Source: a virus. From it: a DNA stretch of 64,000 bases. Positions within the stretch are counted from its first letter, which is position 1. The number at the start of each line of letters is the position of its first letter. The notes beneath the pieces are model-generated. The model did no database searches. It was not told the DNA's origin and saw only the letters and a program-made list of their open reading frames with translations. The stretch covers positions 1 through 64,000 of IMG/VR virus record IMGVR_UViG_3300035703_000006; one strand, given 5' to 3'. Position numbers and translations under genes: made by a program. This document shows positions 31,256 through 42,000 of this stretch, piece after piece.

Positions 31256-32476
31256 ATGGCAAATAAAAGTTTTGGTGTAAAAGAATTATCTGTTATTAGT
31301 TCAAATCAAACACCAACAATTGAAAGTGTCACTGATATAATAGTAAATGCCAATAATGTAGCCATTAGCACTAATGTGACTGTTGGCAATCGTGTTGGAG
31401 TGGGAACTACAAATCCAATAACAAGTTTGGATATTCGTGGAAATGTTTATACTTCAGGTATTATAACTGCTTCTAGTTTTGTTGGTAATGTTACTGGTAC
31501 AGCAACCACAGCAATTGGTGTATCGACAACAATTAGTATCAACACCAGTGGCATTATAACTGCTTCTAGTTTTGTTGGTAATGGTTCTGGACTTACAAAT
31601 ATTCAATCTGGGCAATTGACAGGAGCACTTCCCGCAATTGATGGTAGTGCTTTAACTGGAATTGTCGGAAGTGGTTCTGGTATTATTGTAAAAGACTCTG
31701 GAACAACTGTAGGAACAGCAGGAACTATTGACTTTGGTGATAACTTAACTGTATCTGCAATTTCTGCTGGTGTTGTTACTGTAACAGGATCTGCTGGTGG
31801 TGGTTCTTCTCAATGGGTCACGACTGATGTAGGTATTCATACACTCTCTAATGTTGGTATCGGAACCACAAATCCAGGGGCAAGATTAAATGTAGTAAAT
31901 AATAGTTCTTCTGATGCATTAAGAATCACTCAACTTGGAACTGGCAATGCTCTGGTAGTTGAAGACAGTGCTAATCCTGATAGTACTCCTTTTGTTGTTA
32001 ATGCTTCTGGTTCTGTCGGTATAGGAACCACAAATATAACAACAGGTTATAAAGTACAAATTCATAATGGGTTTCTTCAACTTACTAATAATAATGAAGG
32101 AATTGCGTTCAACAAAGGTTTACTTATTGGTTACAGCAGTTTTGATAATTTTCATACTATAAGTTCTTGGAATTTAGCACTTACTCTTACTACTGGTATA
32201 AATGCAGTACCTGTAGTAATACAACCAATTAACGATAGAAGAGTTGGTATTGGATCCCAAAATCCAAATAATAAACTTGATGTTATTGGTAGTACTTATA
32301 TTTCTGATAATCTTGGAGTTGGAATCACAAATCCAACATCAAAACTTCATATCATTGGTGATGCAAGAGTTGGTATTGATACATCTCAGGGTGTAATCTT
32401 AACATCAGCAAATGGAACAAAATATCGTCTAATTGTAAGTGATGCAGGGGCATTGAGTACAATTTTAGTCCCTTAA
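31256..32476 (+). CDS. Second tail-fibre-like protein sharing the 31-residue repeats
   Basis: 406 residues. Residues about 45-120 contain two copies of the SGIITASSFVGN repeat found in the gene at 25637. NVGIGTTNP-type segments follow, as in intramolecular-chaperone fibres (GRVGIGSQNPNNKLDVIG-like). The end SDAGALSTILVP is compact. It is probably a long-tail-fibre or short fibre component. It is the only other place where the repeat DNA occurs. Confidence 0.75.
   Translation: MANKSFGVKELSVISSNQTPTIESVTDIIVNANNVAISTNVTVGNRVGVGTTNPITSLDIRGNVYTSGIITASSFVGNVTGTATTAIGVSTTISINTSGIITASSFVGNGSGLTNIQSGQLTGALPAIDGSALTGIVGSGSGIIVKDSGTTVGTAGTIDFGDNLTVSAISAGVVTVTGSAGGGSSQWVTTDVGIHTLSNVGIGTTNPGARLNVVNNSSSDALRITQLGTGNALVVEDSANPDSTPFVVNASGSVGIGTTNITTGYKVQIHNGFLQLTNNNEGIAFNKGLLIGYSSFDNFHTISSWNLALTLTTGINAVPVVIQPINDRRVGIGSQNPNNKLDVIGSTYISDNLGVGITNPTSKLHIIGDARVGIDTSQGVILTSANGTKYRLIVSDAGALSTILVP
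31450..31595 (+). repeat. Copies of the fibre repeat shared with 25897-26500
   Basis: Two units, beginning near 31460 and 31553, match the 26181-26240 unit over tens of bases, including GCTTCTAGTTTTGTTGGTAA. Confidence 0.8.
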
Positions 32477-32482
32477 TAAATA
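32475..32482 (+). promoter_or_regulatory. Late promoter AATAAATA
   Basis: AATAAATA overlaps the stop of the fibre gene and lies 22 nt before ATG 32504. It differs from the T4 consensus at the first base. Confidence 0.6.
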
Positions 32483-32503
32483 TAAAAAAATCAGAAAATA
32501 ATA

Positions 32504-35500
32504 ATGAGAACAACTCCAGGTACTGGTGCCATATTACTTCCATTTTTTGATGAAGATTTGTACTCTGTAACAAAAATAGAGGTAATTGATGGCGGAACTG
32601 GATATGCATCAACGGATCCTCCAAAAATTGAAATTAAAGAAACTGCTACTCCATTTGTGGAAGGAGTTTTTTATCCAGTAATCAATCATCCAAGTAATGG
32701 TTCTATTGTATCTGTGGTTGTTGCGAATCCTGGATCTGGTTATTTTCCACTAAAAAATACAATTGGAACAAAGGTAGGAATAGCAACAACTTCTTTAGTA
32801 GAACCACAATTTGTAACTAAAGAATATGGTGCTGGAATTATAATGGGTGTAACTGGAGGAATAGGAAGTGCAATATTTGAAAATGGATATAATGTTGCAA
32901 TTACTACTGCAGTTTCTGGTGCATCATCAATAATACCAGCAAATAATGGACTTGTTGTCTATGGATTTGGAAACCCAATTCCATCTACAACAACTGGAAT
33001 TGGCACTGATGCTAGATTTGAAGTATGGATAGTATATGATGAAGATCCAGCTGGACATCCAATATCAACCTCAATTATATTAAAAGACGGAGGGAGAGGG
33101 TATAAAATTGGGGATAGTGTGTCAATTGCTGGCACATATCTTGGTGGTCTAACTCCAACAAATGATTTATCATTTAATGTCTCAAAAGTGTCTAGTACAA
33201 TAGTTGCAGGAGCAGCAAATGGAAGTTATATAGGTGTTGCAGCAAGCACTATTGTTGGAATTGGATCATCTGCAACTTTTGATGTTACTAGGGATTCTTC
33301 AGGAAAGATAAGTTCAGTTTCTGTAAAAAATGGTGGAAGAAATTATGAAATTGGATATGGCAACACAACTACGGACATTCTCGTAATTCAAGGAACAAGC
33401 ATAGGAGGAATAACACCACAAGATGATTTATATTTGTCTCCAAATCTTCTTGGAACAGATCTTCTTCCTGAAATTTTATATGTAGATAAATTAAATGAAA
33501 ATCAATTTAAAGTTTCTGGACTTTCAACTGCATTAGAACTTGACATAAATCAAGTTGGTGTCGGGACTCAATCATTTACATTTAATGATCCAAATTCAAG
33601 TTCTTTAATTGCAATTGATAATATCATTCAAACTCCTTTGTATAGAAAAGATCTTACACTTTCTTTATTATCTTCTGTTGGTCTTGGAAATACCATTTAT
33701 GTAACTTCTGGAATTTCTTCTTTAACATCTTTGGATGTTTTGAAAATTGACTCTGAGTATATGAGTGTTAGAGCAGTTGGAATTGGATCAACTAATGATA
33801 TTATAGTAGAAAGAGGTCAATATGGCACTAATATTAAACTACATAGTTTAAGTTCTCCTGTTAAAATTTATAGAGGAGATTATAACATAGAAAAAGGAAA
33901 AATTTATTTTTCAACTCCTCCATATGGGAAAATAGGACAAGAAGGGCTGAAAGTTAATTCAAATTTCCAAGGAAGATACTTTAGTAGAAGATTTGACCCA
34001 GGAAATACTTCAGATAAAAATTTAGTAATAGATGATATTTCTTTGAATTTTACAGGAAAGGCAGAAAATCTAGGAATAAGAACAGGAACTTTAAATTCAA
34101 ACAATCAAAGCAATATAACAGGAATAGATACTACAAATTTACAAGTTGGTGATATATTAAATTTAGAATATACAACTCCATTTGTAATTAATTTGGATAC
34201 TACAATCAATTCAATTGGAATTGGAAGTATAGGAATTGCACCAGATCATAATGTATATGTTGGGATAGCAACAACCACATTTAGTATTAAACGACTTAAT
34301 TATGTTCTTAAGTCAGACAACCAATCAACATCTGTACTTTATAATGATACAAATAGTTCAACAGATATAAACAATAATCCAATTATATTAATTAATAACA
34401 TTCCACAAATTCCAGAAAAAGACTTTAAAATAGATACTACAAATAATAATACTATTAAATTTATTAGTGGTGTTCCAAATGCTGGAAGAATAGTTAGAGT
34501 TGCGATTACAACTGGATTTGGATATCAACCACTTGTAGGTGCTTCTGCAACTGTTTCAGTTTCTTCTGCTGGAACAATATCAAGTGTTTCTTTGACTGGA
34601 GCAGGAAGTGGGTATAGAATTCCCCCAATCATCAGTATTGCTTCAACAGTTGGATCTGGAGCAACAATTACTGCAACAATTGGATCTGGGGGGACAATAA
34701 CTTCTTTGGTTATTGTAAATGCAGGATCAGGATATACTACTAATTTACTTCCACTAGTGAATATACCAATTCCCCCAAACTATAGTGATCTGAGTACGAC
34801 TTATGCTGGAATTTCAACTGGTGGAGGAGAAGGTGCAAAAGTATCAGTAGTTGTTGGAAATGGTTCTAGCATTACTGGATTTACTTTGGAAAATCCAGGA
34901 AGAGGTTATAAAGTAGGTGAAATTTTAGTCGTTCCTGGAATCACAACTAATCCAACAATTGGAGCAGGTCTAAGTGAATTTAGAATTACTATCGAAGAAA
35001 TTTTTACTGATAAATTTGGTGGATTTTATCCTGGTCAATTTATAAAATTTGATGATATATCAAAATATTTTACTGGAATAAAGAGAAAATTTGATTTGTT
35101 AATAGACAAAGAAACAATTTCCTTAAAAACAAATCCAATTTCTGATTTAAAGATTGAAAATAACTTTTTTATTTTTATAAATGATGTAATTCAGGTTCCA
35201 GGAGTATCCTACAAAATTGTTGGATCTAGGATAATTTTTACAGAAGCACCAAAAAAAGGTTCAAAATCTTTAGTTTTATTTTATAGAGGCTCCGATTTAG
35301 ATGTAGATCAAATTGATCCACCACAAACATTAAAAGAAGGTGATACAATTCAAATACAACAAAATAGATTCGAATTAACACAAAGAGAGCAGTTTGAAAG
35401 AGTAATTAAAAAAATTATTTCTTCTGACCAATTTGATACATTTACATATGATAGTTTTGGGATAAATGTTGATCCAAAAAAATCAAGACCACTTAAATGG

Positions 35501-37486
35501 ACAAAACAAACTAAAGATAGAATTATTAATGGAGTTTTATACTCTAAACAAAGACCAGATCTGAAATCAAGAGTTACTCCAAAAACACAAATCATTAAAT
35601 CTGTTTCAAAAACAGATACTAAGATTTATGTAAATAATGCCTTTCCACTTTTTTCTATAGATGAAAATTTAAACTTAAAGGAAGAATTACGAGACATCGT
35701 AATAGTATTAAATAAAGATTTTTCACTTGCAACTGGTTCTGCATCTGTATCTGCAGCATCAACAATTTCTAATATTTCTATTGCAAATGGTGGTTCTGGG
35801 TATGAAGGATTGAATAATCCAATTATTTCAATTTCTTCTGCAGCAATCACCAAAAAAGACCCAATTTACAATTGGAAAACTACTACAGGAGTAACTACCT
35901 CTTTTGATTTTAGATCAATTTTATACGGAAATAAATTTGTTGCAATTGGAGGTAGCAGTTTATTGGCAACTAGTAGTGATGGAAGAATTTGGAATTTATC
36001 TAATGTTGGTTTTGGAACAACTATATCATTCAATTCAATCTCATATGCATCAACTTCAAATACCTATGTTGCTGTTGGTAATACGGGAAAAATAATTAAG
36101 TCTGTTGGATTATCAACTTGGACAGAATATGCATTAGTTCAAAAAATTCAAAGTGGTATAGATCTCAATGATGAAATTGAGTTTGAAAATAGTGATTTTA
36201 ATGGCGAATTTAGAGATATTACATATTTGAATTCAAAAGATACTTTTGTTGCAGTTGGATCGACCTTTATTTTTTCTTCGATTGGCACTAATTCTACTCA
36301 GTTTGTAAAAAATAAAATAAATTTACAAAATGATTTAAATAGTGTATCTAATAATAATTCATTGTTTGTTGCAGTTGGAAATAATGGAAAAATACTATAT
36401 TCAATAATAGCAAACATTTGGGTCCCAGTCGATCAATTTACAAATGAAAATTTAAACAAAGTTATTTGGGATGGAAGCAAATTTATAGTTGTTGGTAATA
36501 ATTCAATTATAGCAACTTCATTAACAGGAGTTGATTGGTCAATACAACAAAATGTAAATATCTCAACAAATATAAAAAATATCAAATATTTTGATGGAAT
36601 TTATACTATTTTAAATGACAATGGTGATCTGTTCTATTCATTAAATCTTTCATACTGGGAAAAAAGATCAACAGGACAAAATAATCCAATCAAAGATATA
36701 GTTCACGTTACTGGATTGGATTCGGATAACATAACAGTTGCTGTGGGAATTGCAGGAACAATAATTTATGCTAATCCAACTTACAATAGAGCAGCAGCAA
36801 TTTCATCAATAACAAGTGGGTCAATCTCATCTGTTGCTATAACAAATGGTGGATTTGGGTATTCCGAATCTAATCCTCCTCCTATATTATTTGAAAGTAT
36901 AAAACCAAATAAAGAAAAAGTATTTTCAATTAAAGCAAAAGGTGATTTCGGAAAAATTGTAGGAATCAATACATTAGGAATTGGACAATCATCACTTGAG
37001 TTTAGATTGGAATCAGAAAATTACGACAATCTCAATTTGGGTATTGGATATTCCTCTTTGAACAAATTTGGAATTGAACGTAGTCAATTGAGTGTTGGCG
37101 ATTATTTTGTAATTTTCGATAGCAATGTAACAACTGGTTACGCCCTTACTGGAATCACAACATCAACCGGAACAATTGTTGGATCTTCTGGAGTTTCTAC
37201 AAATACTATTGATGGATTGTATAGAGTAGAAAATATAATTTCAGATACTTCCTCAGGAATTGTTACCGTTAGGTGTGATTTTAATTTAGTTCCTGGTGGT
37301 GTTGATAAATCAATTAGCACTGGAATTAATAGTACTGGATTTTACGGAAGATATACATGGGGTCAAATTTATGATTATCAAAATAGAGTAAGAGAAAATC
37401 CAAGTGAATTCAGTGTAAATACAAGAGATGGATTGTCTGGATTGTCAACTGCACCAGAAGTTTATAGAACTCGTGGTTTAATTTAG
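32504..37486 (+). CDS. Giant virion structural protein with GxGY repeats and a predicted beta-propeller
   Basis: 1660 residues. About nine GxGY repeats occur (VIDGGTGYASTDPPKIEI, LTGAGSGYRIPPIISI and others). A VLKIDSEYMSVRAVG module lies near 396-456 and a SIGIGSIGI module near 536-600. Residues about 1125-1425 hold repeated blades of the type SILYGNKFVAIGGSSLLATS then DGRIW, as in BNR/YCF48 beta-propellers. The propeller sits between two GxGY repeats. It may bind a host receptor or another fibre; this is inference. It belongs to the baseplate/fibre region just before gp8. Confidence 0.7.
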   Translation: MRTTPGTGAILLPFFDEDLYSVTKIEVIDGGTGYASTDPPKIEIKETATPFVEGVFYPVINHPSNGSIVSVVVANPGSGYFPLKNTIGTKVGIATTSLVEPQFVTKEYGAGIIMGVTGGIGSAIFENGYNVAITTAVSGASSIIPANNGLVVYGFGNPIPSTTTGIGTDARFEVWIVYDEDPAGHPISTSIILKDGGRGYKIGDSVSIAGTYLGGLTPTNDLSFNVSKVSSTIVAGAANGSYIGVAASTIVGIGSSATFDVTRDSSGKISSVSVKNGGRNYEIGYGNTTTDILVIQGTSIGGITPQDDLYLSPNLLGTDLLPEILYVDKLNENQFKVSGLSTALELDINQVGVGTQSFTFNDPNSSSLIAIDNIIQTPLYRKDLTLSLLSSVGLGNTIYVTSGISSLTSLDVLKIDSEYMSVRAVGIGSTNDIIVERGQYGTNIKLHSLSSPVKIYRGDYNIEKGKIYFSTPPYGKIGQEGLKVNSNFQGRYFSRRFDPGNTSDKNLVIDDISLNFTGKAENLGIRTGTLNSNNQSNITGIDTTNLQVGDILNLEYTTPFVINLDTTINSIGIGSIGIAPDHNVYVGIATTTFSIKRLNYVLKSDNQSTSVLYNDTNSSTDINNNPIILINNIPQIPEKDFKIDTTNNNTIKFISGVPNAGRIVRVAITTGFGYQPLVGASATVSVSSAGTISSVSLTGAGSGYRIPPIISIASTVGSGATITATIGSGGTITSLVIVNAGSGYTTNLLPLVNIPIPPNYSDLSTTYAGISTGGGEGAKVSVVVGNGSSITGFTLENPGRGYKVGEILVVPGITTNPTIGAGLSEFRITIEEIFTDKFGGFYPGQFIKFDDISKYFTGIKRKFDLLIDKETISLKTNPISDLKIENNFFIFINDVIQVPGVSYKIVGSRIIFTEAPKKGSKSLVLFYRGSDLDVDQIDPPQTLKEGDTIQIQQNRFELTQREQFERVIKKIISSDQFDTFTYDSFGINVDPKKSRPLKWTKQTKDRIINGVLYSKQRPDLKSRVTPKTQIIKSVSKTDTKIYVNNAFPLFSIDENLNLKEELRDIVIVLNKDFSLATGSASVSAASTISNISIANGGSGYEGLNNPIISISSAAITKKDPIYNWKTTTGVTTSFDFRSILYGNKFVAIGGSSLLATSSDGRIWNLSNVGFGTTISFNSISYASTSNTYVAVGNTGKIIKSVGLSTWTEYALVQKIQSGIDLNDEIEFENSDFNGEFRDITYLNSKDTFVAVGSTFIFSSIGTNSTQFVKNKINLQNDLNSVSNNNSLFVAVGNNGKILYSIIANIWVPVDQFTNENLNKVIWDGSKFIVVGNNSIIATSLTGVDWSIQQNVNISTNIKNIKYFDGIYTILNDNGDLFYSLNLSYWEKRSTGQNNPIKDIVHVTGLDSDNITVAVGIAGTIIYANPTYNRAAAISSITSGSISSVAITNGGFGYSESNPPPILFESIKPNKEKVFSIKAKGDFGKIVGINTLGIGQSSLEFRLESENYDNLNLGIGYSSLNKFGIERSQLSVGDYFVIFDSNVTTGYALTGITTSTGTIVGSSGVSTNTIDGLYRVENIISDTSSGIVTVRCDFNLVPGGVDKSISTGINSTGFYGRYTWGQIYDYQNRVRENPSEFSVNTRDGLSGLSTAPEVYRTRGLI

Positions 37487-37487
37487 A

Positions 37488-37495
37488 GATAAATA
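37488..37495 (+). promoter_or_regulatory. Late promoter GATAAATA
   Basis: GATAAATA lies 20 nt before the gp8 ATG at 37516. Confidence 0.65.
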
Positions 37496-37515
37496 AAAAA
37501 AAGTATTTTCACACA

Positions 37516-39087
37516 ATGCCTGCGATTATATCTGACCAATTTAGAGTTATGAATGCTGAGACTTTCGTAAAAAGTCTTGTAGCAATTGGTAATACTAATA
37601 ATACCTATTATACTTTTATTGGACAACCAAATGCTCTCAACCCACAAGCAAATGGAATTTCCGAGTGGGCACTGAATCCGCCTCCACCATCAGATGGATT
37701 TAAAGAAGAAAGTGAAATAAAAGAAACTATAATATCTATGAAAAAGGTCACTAATAGTGATGTTAGAAGAATGGTGAGAAAGGTTGTATGGGAATCTGGT
37801 TCAACTTATGAAATGTACAGACATGATTATTCAATTTATAATCTATCACCAATTACAAATTCAACAAATTTATATGATGCAAATTATTATGTAATCAATG
37901 AAGACCTAAGAGTTTACATTTGTTTGTTTAATGGAGCAAATCCAGAAAATCCAAGAGGAAGACCATCAGTTGATCAACCAACATTTGTCGATTTAGAACC
38001 AAGACCAGCAGGAACAAGTGGAGATGGTTATATTTGGAAATATCTATATACAATTAAGCCTTCAGAAATTGTAAAATTCGATTCCATTGAATTTATTCCT
38101 GTTCCTGAAGATTGGGGAACTACAGGAGAAAGTATTTCCACAAAGAATAATGCAATTGATGGAAAAATAGAAATCATTAATATTAAAAATAGAGGTTCTG
38201 GATATAGTCCAATTTCTCAAACTTTTACAAACGTACCAATTCTTGGTGATGGGTCTGGAGGAAAAGCAACAATTACTGTAGATTCTTTTGGAAAGGTTTC
38301 TGACATTTTTGTAAGTGATGGTGGAACTGGATATACAAAAGGAATAATTAAGTTTGAACCAGGAGCACCAGGAATAACACAAAATTTAAGCAACACTGGA
38401 TCAATTGCTATATTTGAGGTTATCATTCCACCAAAAGGTGGTCACGGATATGATGTTTATAGAGAATTAGGTGCATATAGAGCATTAGTTTTCTCAAGAT
38501 TTTCTACAGATTCAACAAACCCTGATACAATTATAGGAAATGATTTTGCAAGAATTGGTATTATTAAAAATCCAACAAAAAGTGGAAGTGCTGTTGAAAA
38601 ATTAGAAAATGCAGAAGTAAGTGCATTAAAGGCACTAAAATTAACTGGAGTTGCAACTAGCACTACCATTTATGCAGTGGATTCGGTAATCACTCAGCAA
38701 GTTAGTACAGGGGTCACTGCAATTGGTTTTGTTGCTGCTTGGGATAATGTTACTGGTGTTTTAAAATATTATCAACCAGCAGGATTAGCAACAGCAGGTG
38801 TGGGTTATGTTATAAACAACTTTGCTTCTACACTTGGTTCTGGTGGATCTTTGACTATAAATGGGTCTTCTATGAGTGGAAGTCCATTGTCAATTGAGTC
38901 TTCTTTTTCTGGTGAAAATGTAGTAATAAATAATACTACATACCAACTTGGAAGTAATTTTATCTCGGGAATTTCATCATCCGAATATAATAATAAGTCT
39001 GGTGAAATTATATACATTGATAATAGATTCCCAGTGCCAAGGTCAAAAAGCCAAAAAGAAGATATTAAAATCGTCCTGGAGTTTTAA
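37516..39087 (+). CDS. gp8: Baseplate wedge protein gp8
   Basis: 523 residues, longer than T4 gp8 (334). The N-terminal part ISDQFRVMNAETFVKSLVAI, then YYTFIGQPNALNPQANG and the motif DGYIWKYLYTIKPSEIVKF are typical of gp8. Two GxGY repeats (IKNRGSGYSP near 225 and VSDGGTGYTK near 266) are inserted in the second half. gp8 links wedge gp7 and gp10 in the baseplate. The order gp6-giant-gp8 matches T4. Confidence 0.85.
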   Translation: MPAIISDQFRVMNAETFVKSLVAIGNTNNTYYTFIGQPNALNPQANGISEWALNPPPPSDGFKEESEIKETIISMKKVTNSDVRRMVRKVVWESGSTYEMYRHDYSIYNLSPITNSTNLYDANYYVINEDLRVYICLFNGANPENPRGRPSVDQPTFVDLEPRPAGTSGDGYIWKYLYTIKPSEIVKFDSIEFIPVPEDWGTTGESISTKNNAIDGKIEIINIKNRGSGYSPISQTFTNVPILGDGSGGKATITVDSFGKVSDIFVSDGGTGYTKGIIKFEPGAPGITQNLSNTGSIAIFEVIIPPKGGHGYDVYRELGAYRALVFSRFSTDSTNPDTIIGNDFARIGIIKNPTKSGSAVEKLENAEVSALKALKLTGVATSTTIYAVDSVITQQVSTGVTAIGFVAAWDNVTGVLKYYQPAGLATAGVGYVINNFASTLGSGGSLTINGSSMSGSPLSIESSFSGENVVINNTTYQLGSNFISGISSSEYNNKSGEIIYIDNRFPVPRSKSQKEDIKIVLEF

Positions 39088-39092
39088 GTAAA

Positions 39093-42000
39093 ATGCCACA
39101 AAATACAAATTTAAATGTATCTCCATATTTTGATGACTTCTCTGATCAAAAAGGATATCAGAGAGTTTTATTTAAACCAGGAACTCCAATACAATCAAGA
39201 GAATTAACAACACTTCAAAGTATTTTACAAAATCAAATTGAAAAATTCGGAAAGCACTTTTTTAAAGAAGGATCCGTAGTAATACCCGGACAAATTGGTT
39301 ATGATGATCAATATTATTCTGTTCAAATTGATGAATCTCATCTTGGAATTCCAGTTTCTTCATATATAGAAAAATTTATAGGAAAAAGCATTCAAGGAGA
39401 AACTAGTGGCATTACAGCAGTAGTAGAAAATTATATTACCAATGAAGAATCTGAAAGAGGTAATTATACACTTTATGTAAAATATAAAAATTCAAGTAGC
39501 ACTAATTTTACTACAAGAACTTTTATTGATGGTGAAAATTTAATTTCTTTAGAAGATGTGGATTATACACTATCTGCAATTCAAAGAAATACCTCCTTTG
39601 CAACTGCAATTATATCAAATTCAACTTCTATTGGATCTGCAGCAAAAATAGAAGAAGGTGTTTACTTCATTAGAGGATTTTTCTTAAATGTAAAAAAACA
39701 AACAATAATATTAAATCAATATGATAATAAACCATCATATCGTGTAGGTCTTTTTATTGATGAAGAAATCGCAGTATCTTCAAATAGTTATAATGATTTG
39801 TTTGATAATGCTCAAGGATTTTCCAATTATTCAGCACCTGGTGCAGATAGATTGAAAATATCTTTATCTTTAATTAAAAAACCACTTGATGATTTTAATG
39901 ATGAAAATTTTGTTGAATTGATGAGATTAAATTCTGGTATATTAATTAAATTTGTAAATGATTCTGACTATAATCTTCTAAAAAATGAATTTGCTAGAAG
40001 AACTTATGATGAATCTGGAGATTATTATATCAAACCATTTAATGTGCATCTAAAAGAATCATTAAATGATAAAATAGGAAACAATGGAATATATTCAGAA
40101 AAGCAAAAAACAACTCAGGGAAATGTTCCATCCGATGATTTATCTTGCTTGTCTATAAGTCCAGGAAAAGCATATGTTAGAGGATATGAAATAGAAACAA
40201 TAAGCAATATTAGTGTTGATATAGAAAAACCAAGGACAACTGAGAAGGTGTCAAATTCATCAGTTCCATTTAATATTGGTAGAAAGATTATAGTCAATAA
40301 TGTTTTTGGATCAATTCCAGTAGGATTTGGAACAACATCACAAGTTTCTCTATATAGTGACCGAACATCTACAGTTGGAGTATCATCCGGATCTAAAATT
40401 GGGGTAGCAAGAGTTTATGATTTTAAACTTAAAAATTCTGAATATTCCAACGCTGCCACACAATTTGAACTTTTTCTTTATGACATTCAAACATATACAA
40501 AATTGACTTTAAATTCCACATTAACTTCATTATCCACTCCAGCATTTATAGAAGGAAAAAGCAGTGGTGCTTCTGGATACTTGGTAAGCAATGTTTCAAA
40601 TTCTTCAGAACTAATTTTATATCAAGTATCTGGTTCTTTTATCTCAAATGAACAACTCAAATCCAATGGTGAAGATTTAGATAGAGTTGTATCTAGTTTG
40701 ACCGATTATAACTTATCAGATGTTCACCAAATCATTGCCAACGAAACAACAGGAATAGGGACATTTACTTCAGATCCACTACTTTCTCTTCAAACTTTAT
40801 TAGCTCCATCTGGAGCACAATTTTCTATTAGTTCCGGTGGTGTTGTAAAGTCTGGGCAAGAAAATTTTTATGTAGGAATAAAAGTAGGTGATATCGTTTC
40901 TTATACAAAACAAGGAGACATTGTTCCAACTTATAATAAAGTTTCCGCAATAAGTACATCTGGAAAAACTATAACAATTACACCAACAACTTCAGTTTCT
41001 GGTATTTGTAGTGGATCTTTACCTGCAAGTGACATTGCAGTTAATGATTTTAAGAAAGTTTCTTTAGAAATTTTAAATAATCAAAACGCATTTTTATATT
41101 CTAAACTAAGTGATTCAAATGTTTCAAATGTAGATTTAACAGGATCTGAAATTATTATAAGAAAATCATATCAAATTCCATCAAGTTCATTTTCTTCTGG
41201 ATCATACTCACAGGTTTTAGAGACTGATCCAAATTTAACTCTATTACCATTTGATGAAGAAGATTATAATTTGAGTTTTTCTGACGGAGTTACTCCACCA
41301 TTAGATGATCAAAAACTAACTATAAGTGGCAGAACGATATCGATTCAAGGAATTTCACCAAATTCTAATTCTTCAATTTTAACAGCAACATTTAAAAAAA
41401 TTAATACGTCTTCTAGAAAAAAAATATACAATAGATGTTCTTCATTAATTGTAAATAAAACTTTATCTGGAATAAACACTTCTACCAATGGATTGACAAA
41501 AAGTAATATATATGGGCTAAGAGTTGAAGATAAAGAAATATCATTAAATGTTCCAGAAGTAGAAAGAATTATTGGAGTTTATGAGTCATCTACATCATCT
41601 GATCCTGTTTTACCAAACATTACATTAACAAATTTAAATTCAAATATTTTAAATTTAGTTAAAGGAGAAAGAATCATTGGCAATGACAGCAATGCTGTGG
41701 CAGTTGTTGTTTCAAGCAATTCAACCAATATAGTTGAATTGTCATATTTAAATGAAAATTTATTTTATATTGGGGAAAACGTAACCTTTGAGGAGTCAAA
41801 AGTATCAGGAAAAATAGATTCAATTATAGTTGGTGATAGAAACATAAAAAATAATTACATCTTGGACGAAGGACAAAGACTAGAATATTTGGACTTTTCT
41901 AGGATAATTAGAAAAAATGAATTTTCTCCTCCAACAAAAAAACTTAAAATAATTTTTAATAATTATACAATAAATTCTGCAGATGATGGAGATTTGGTTA

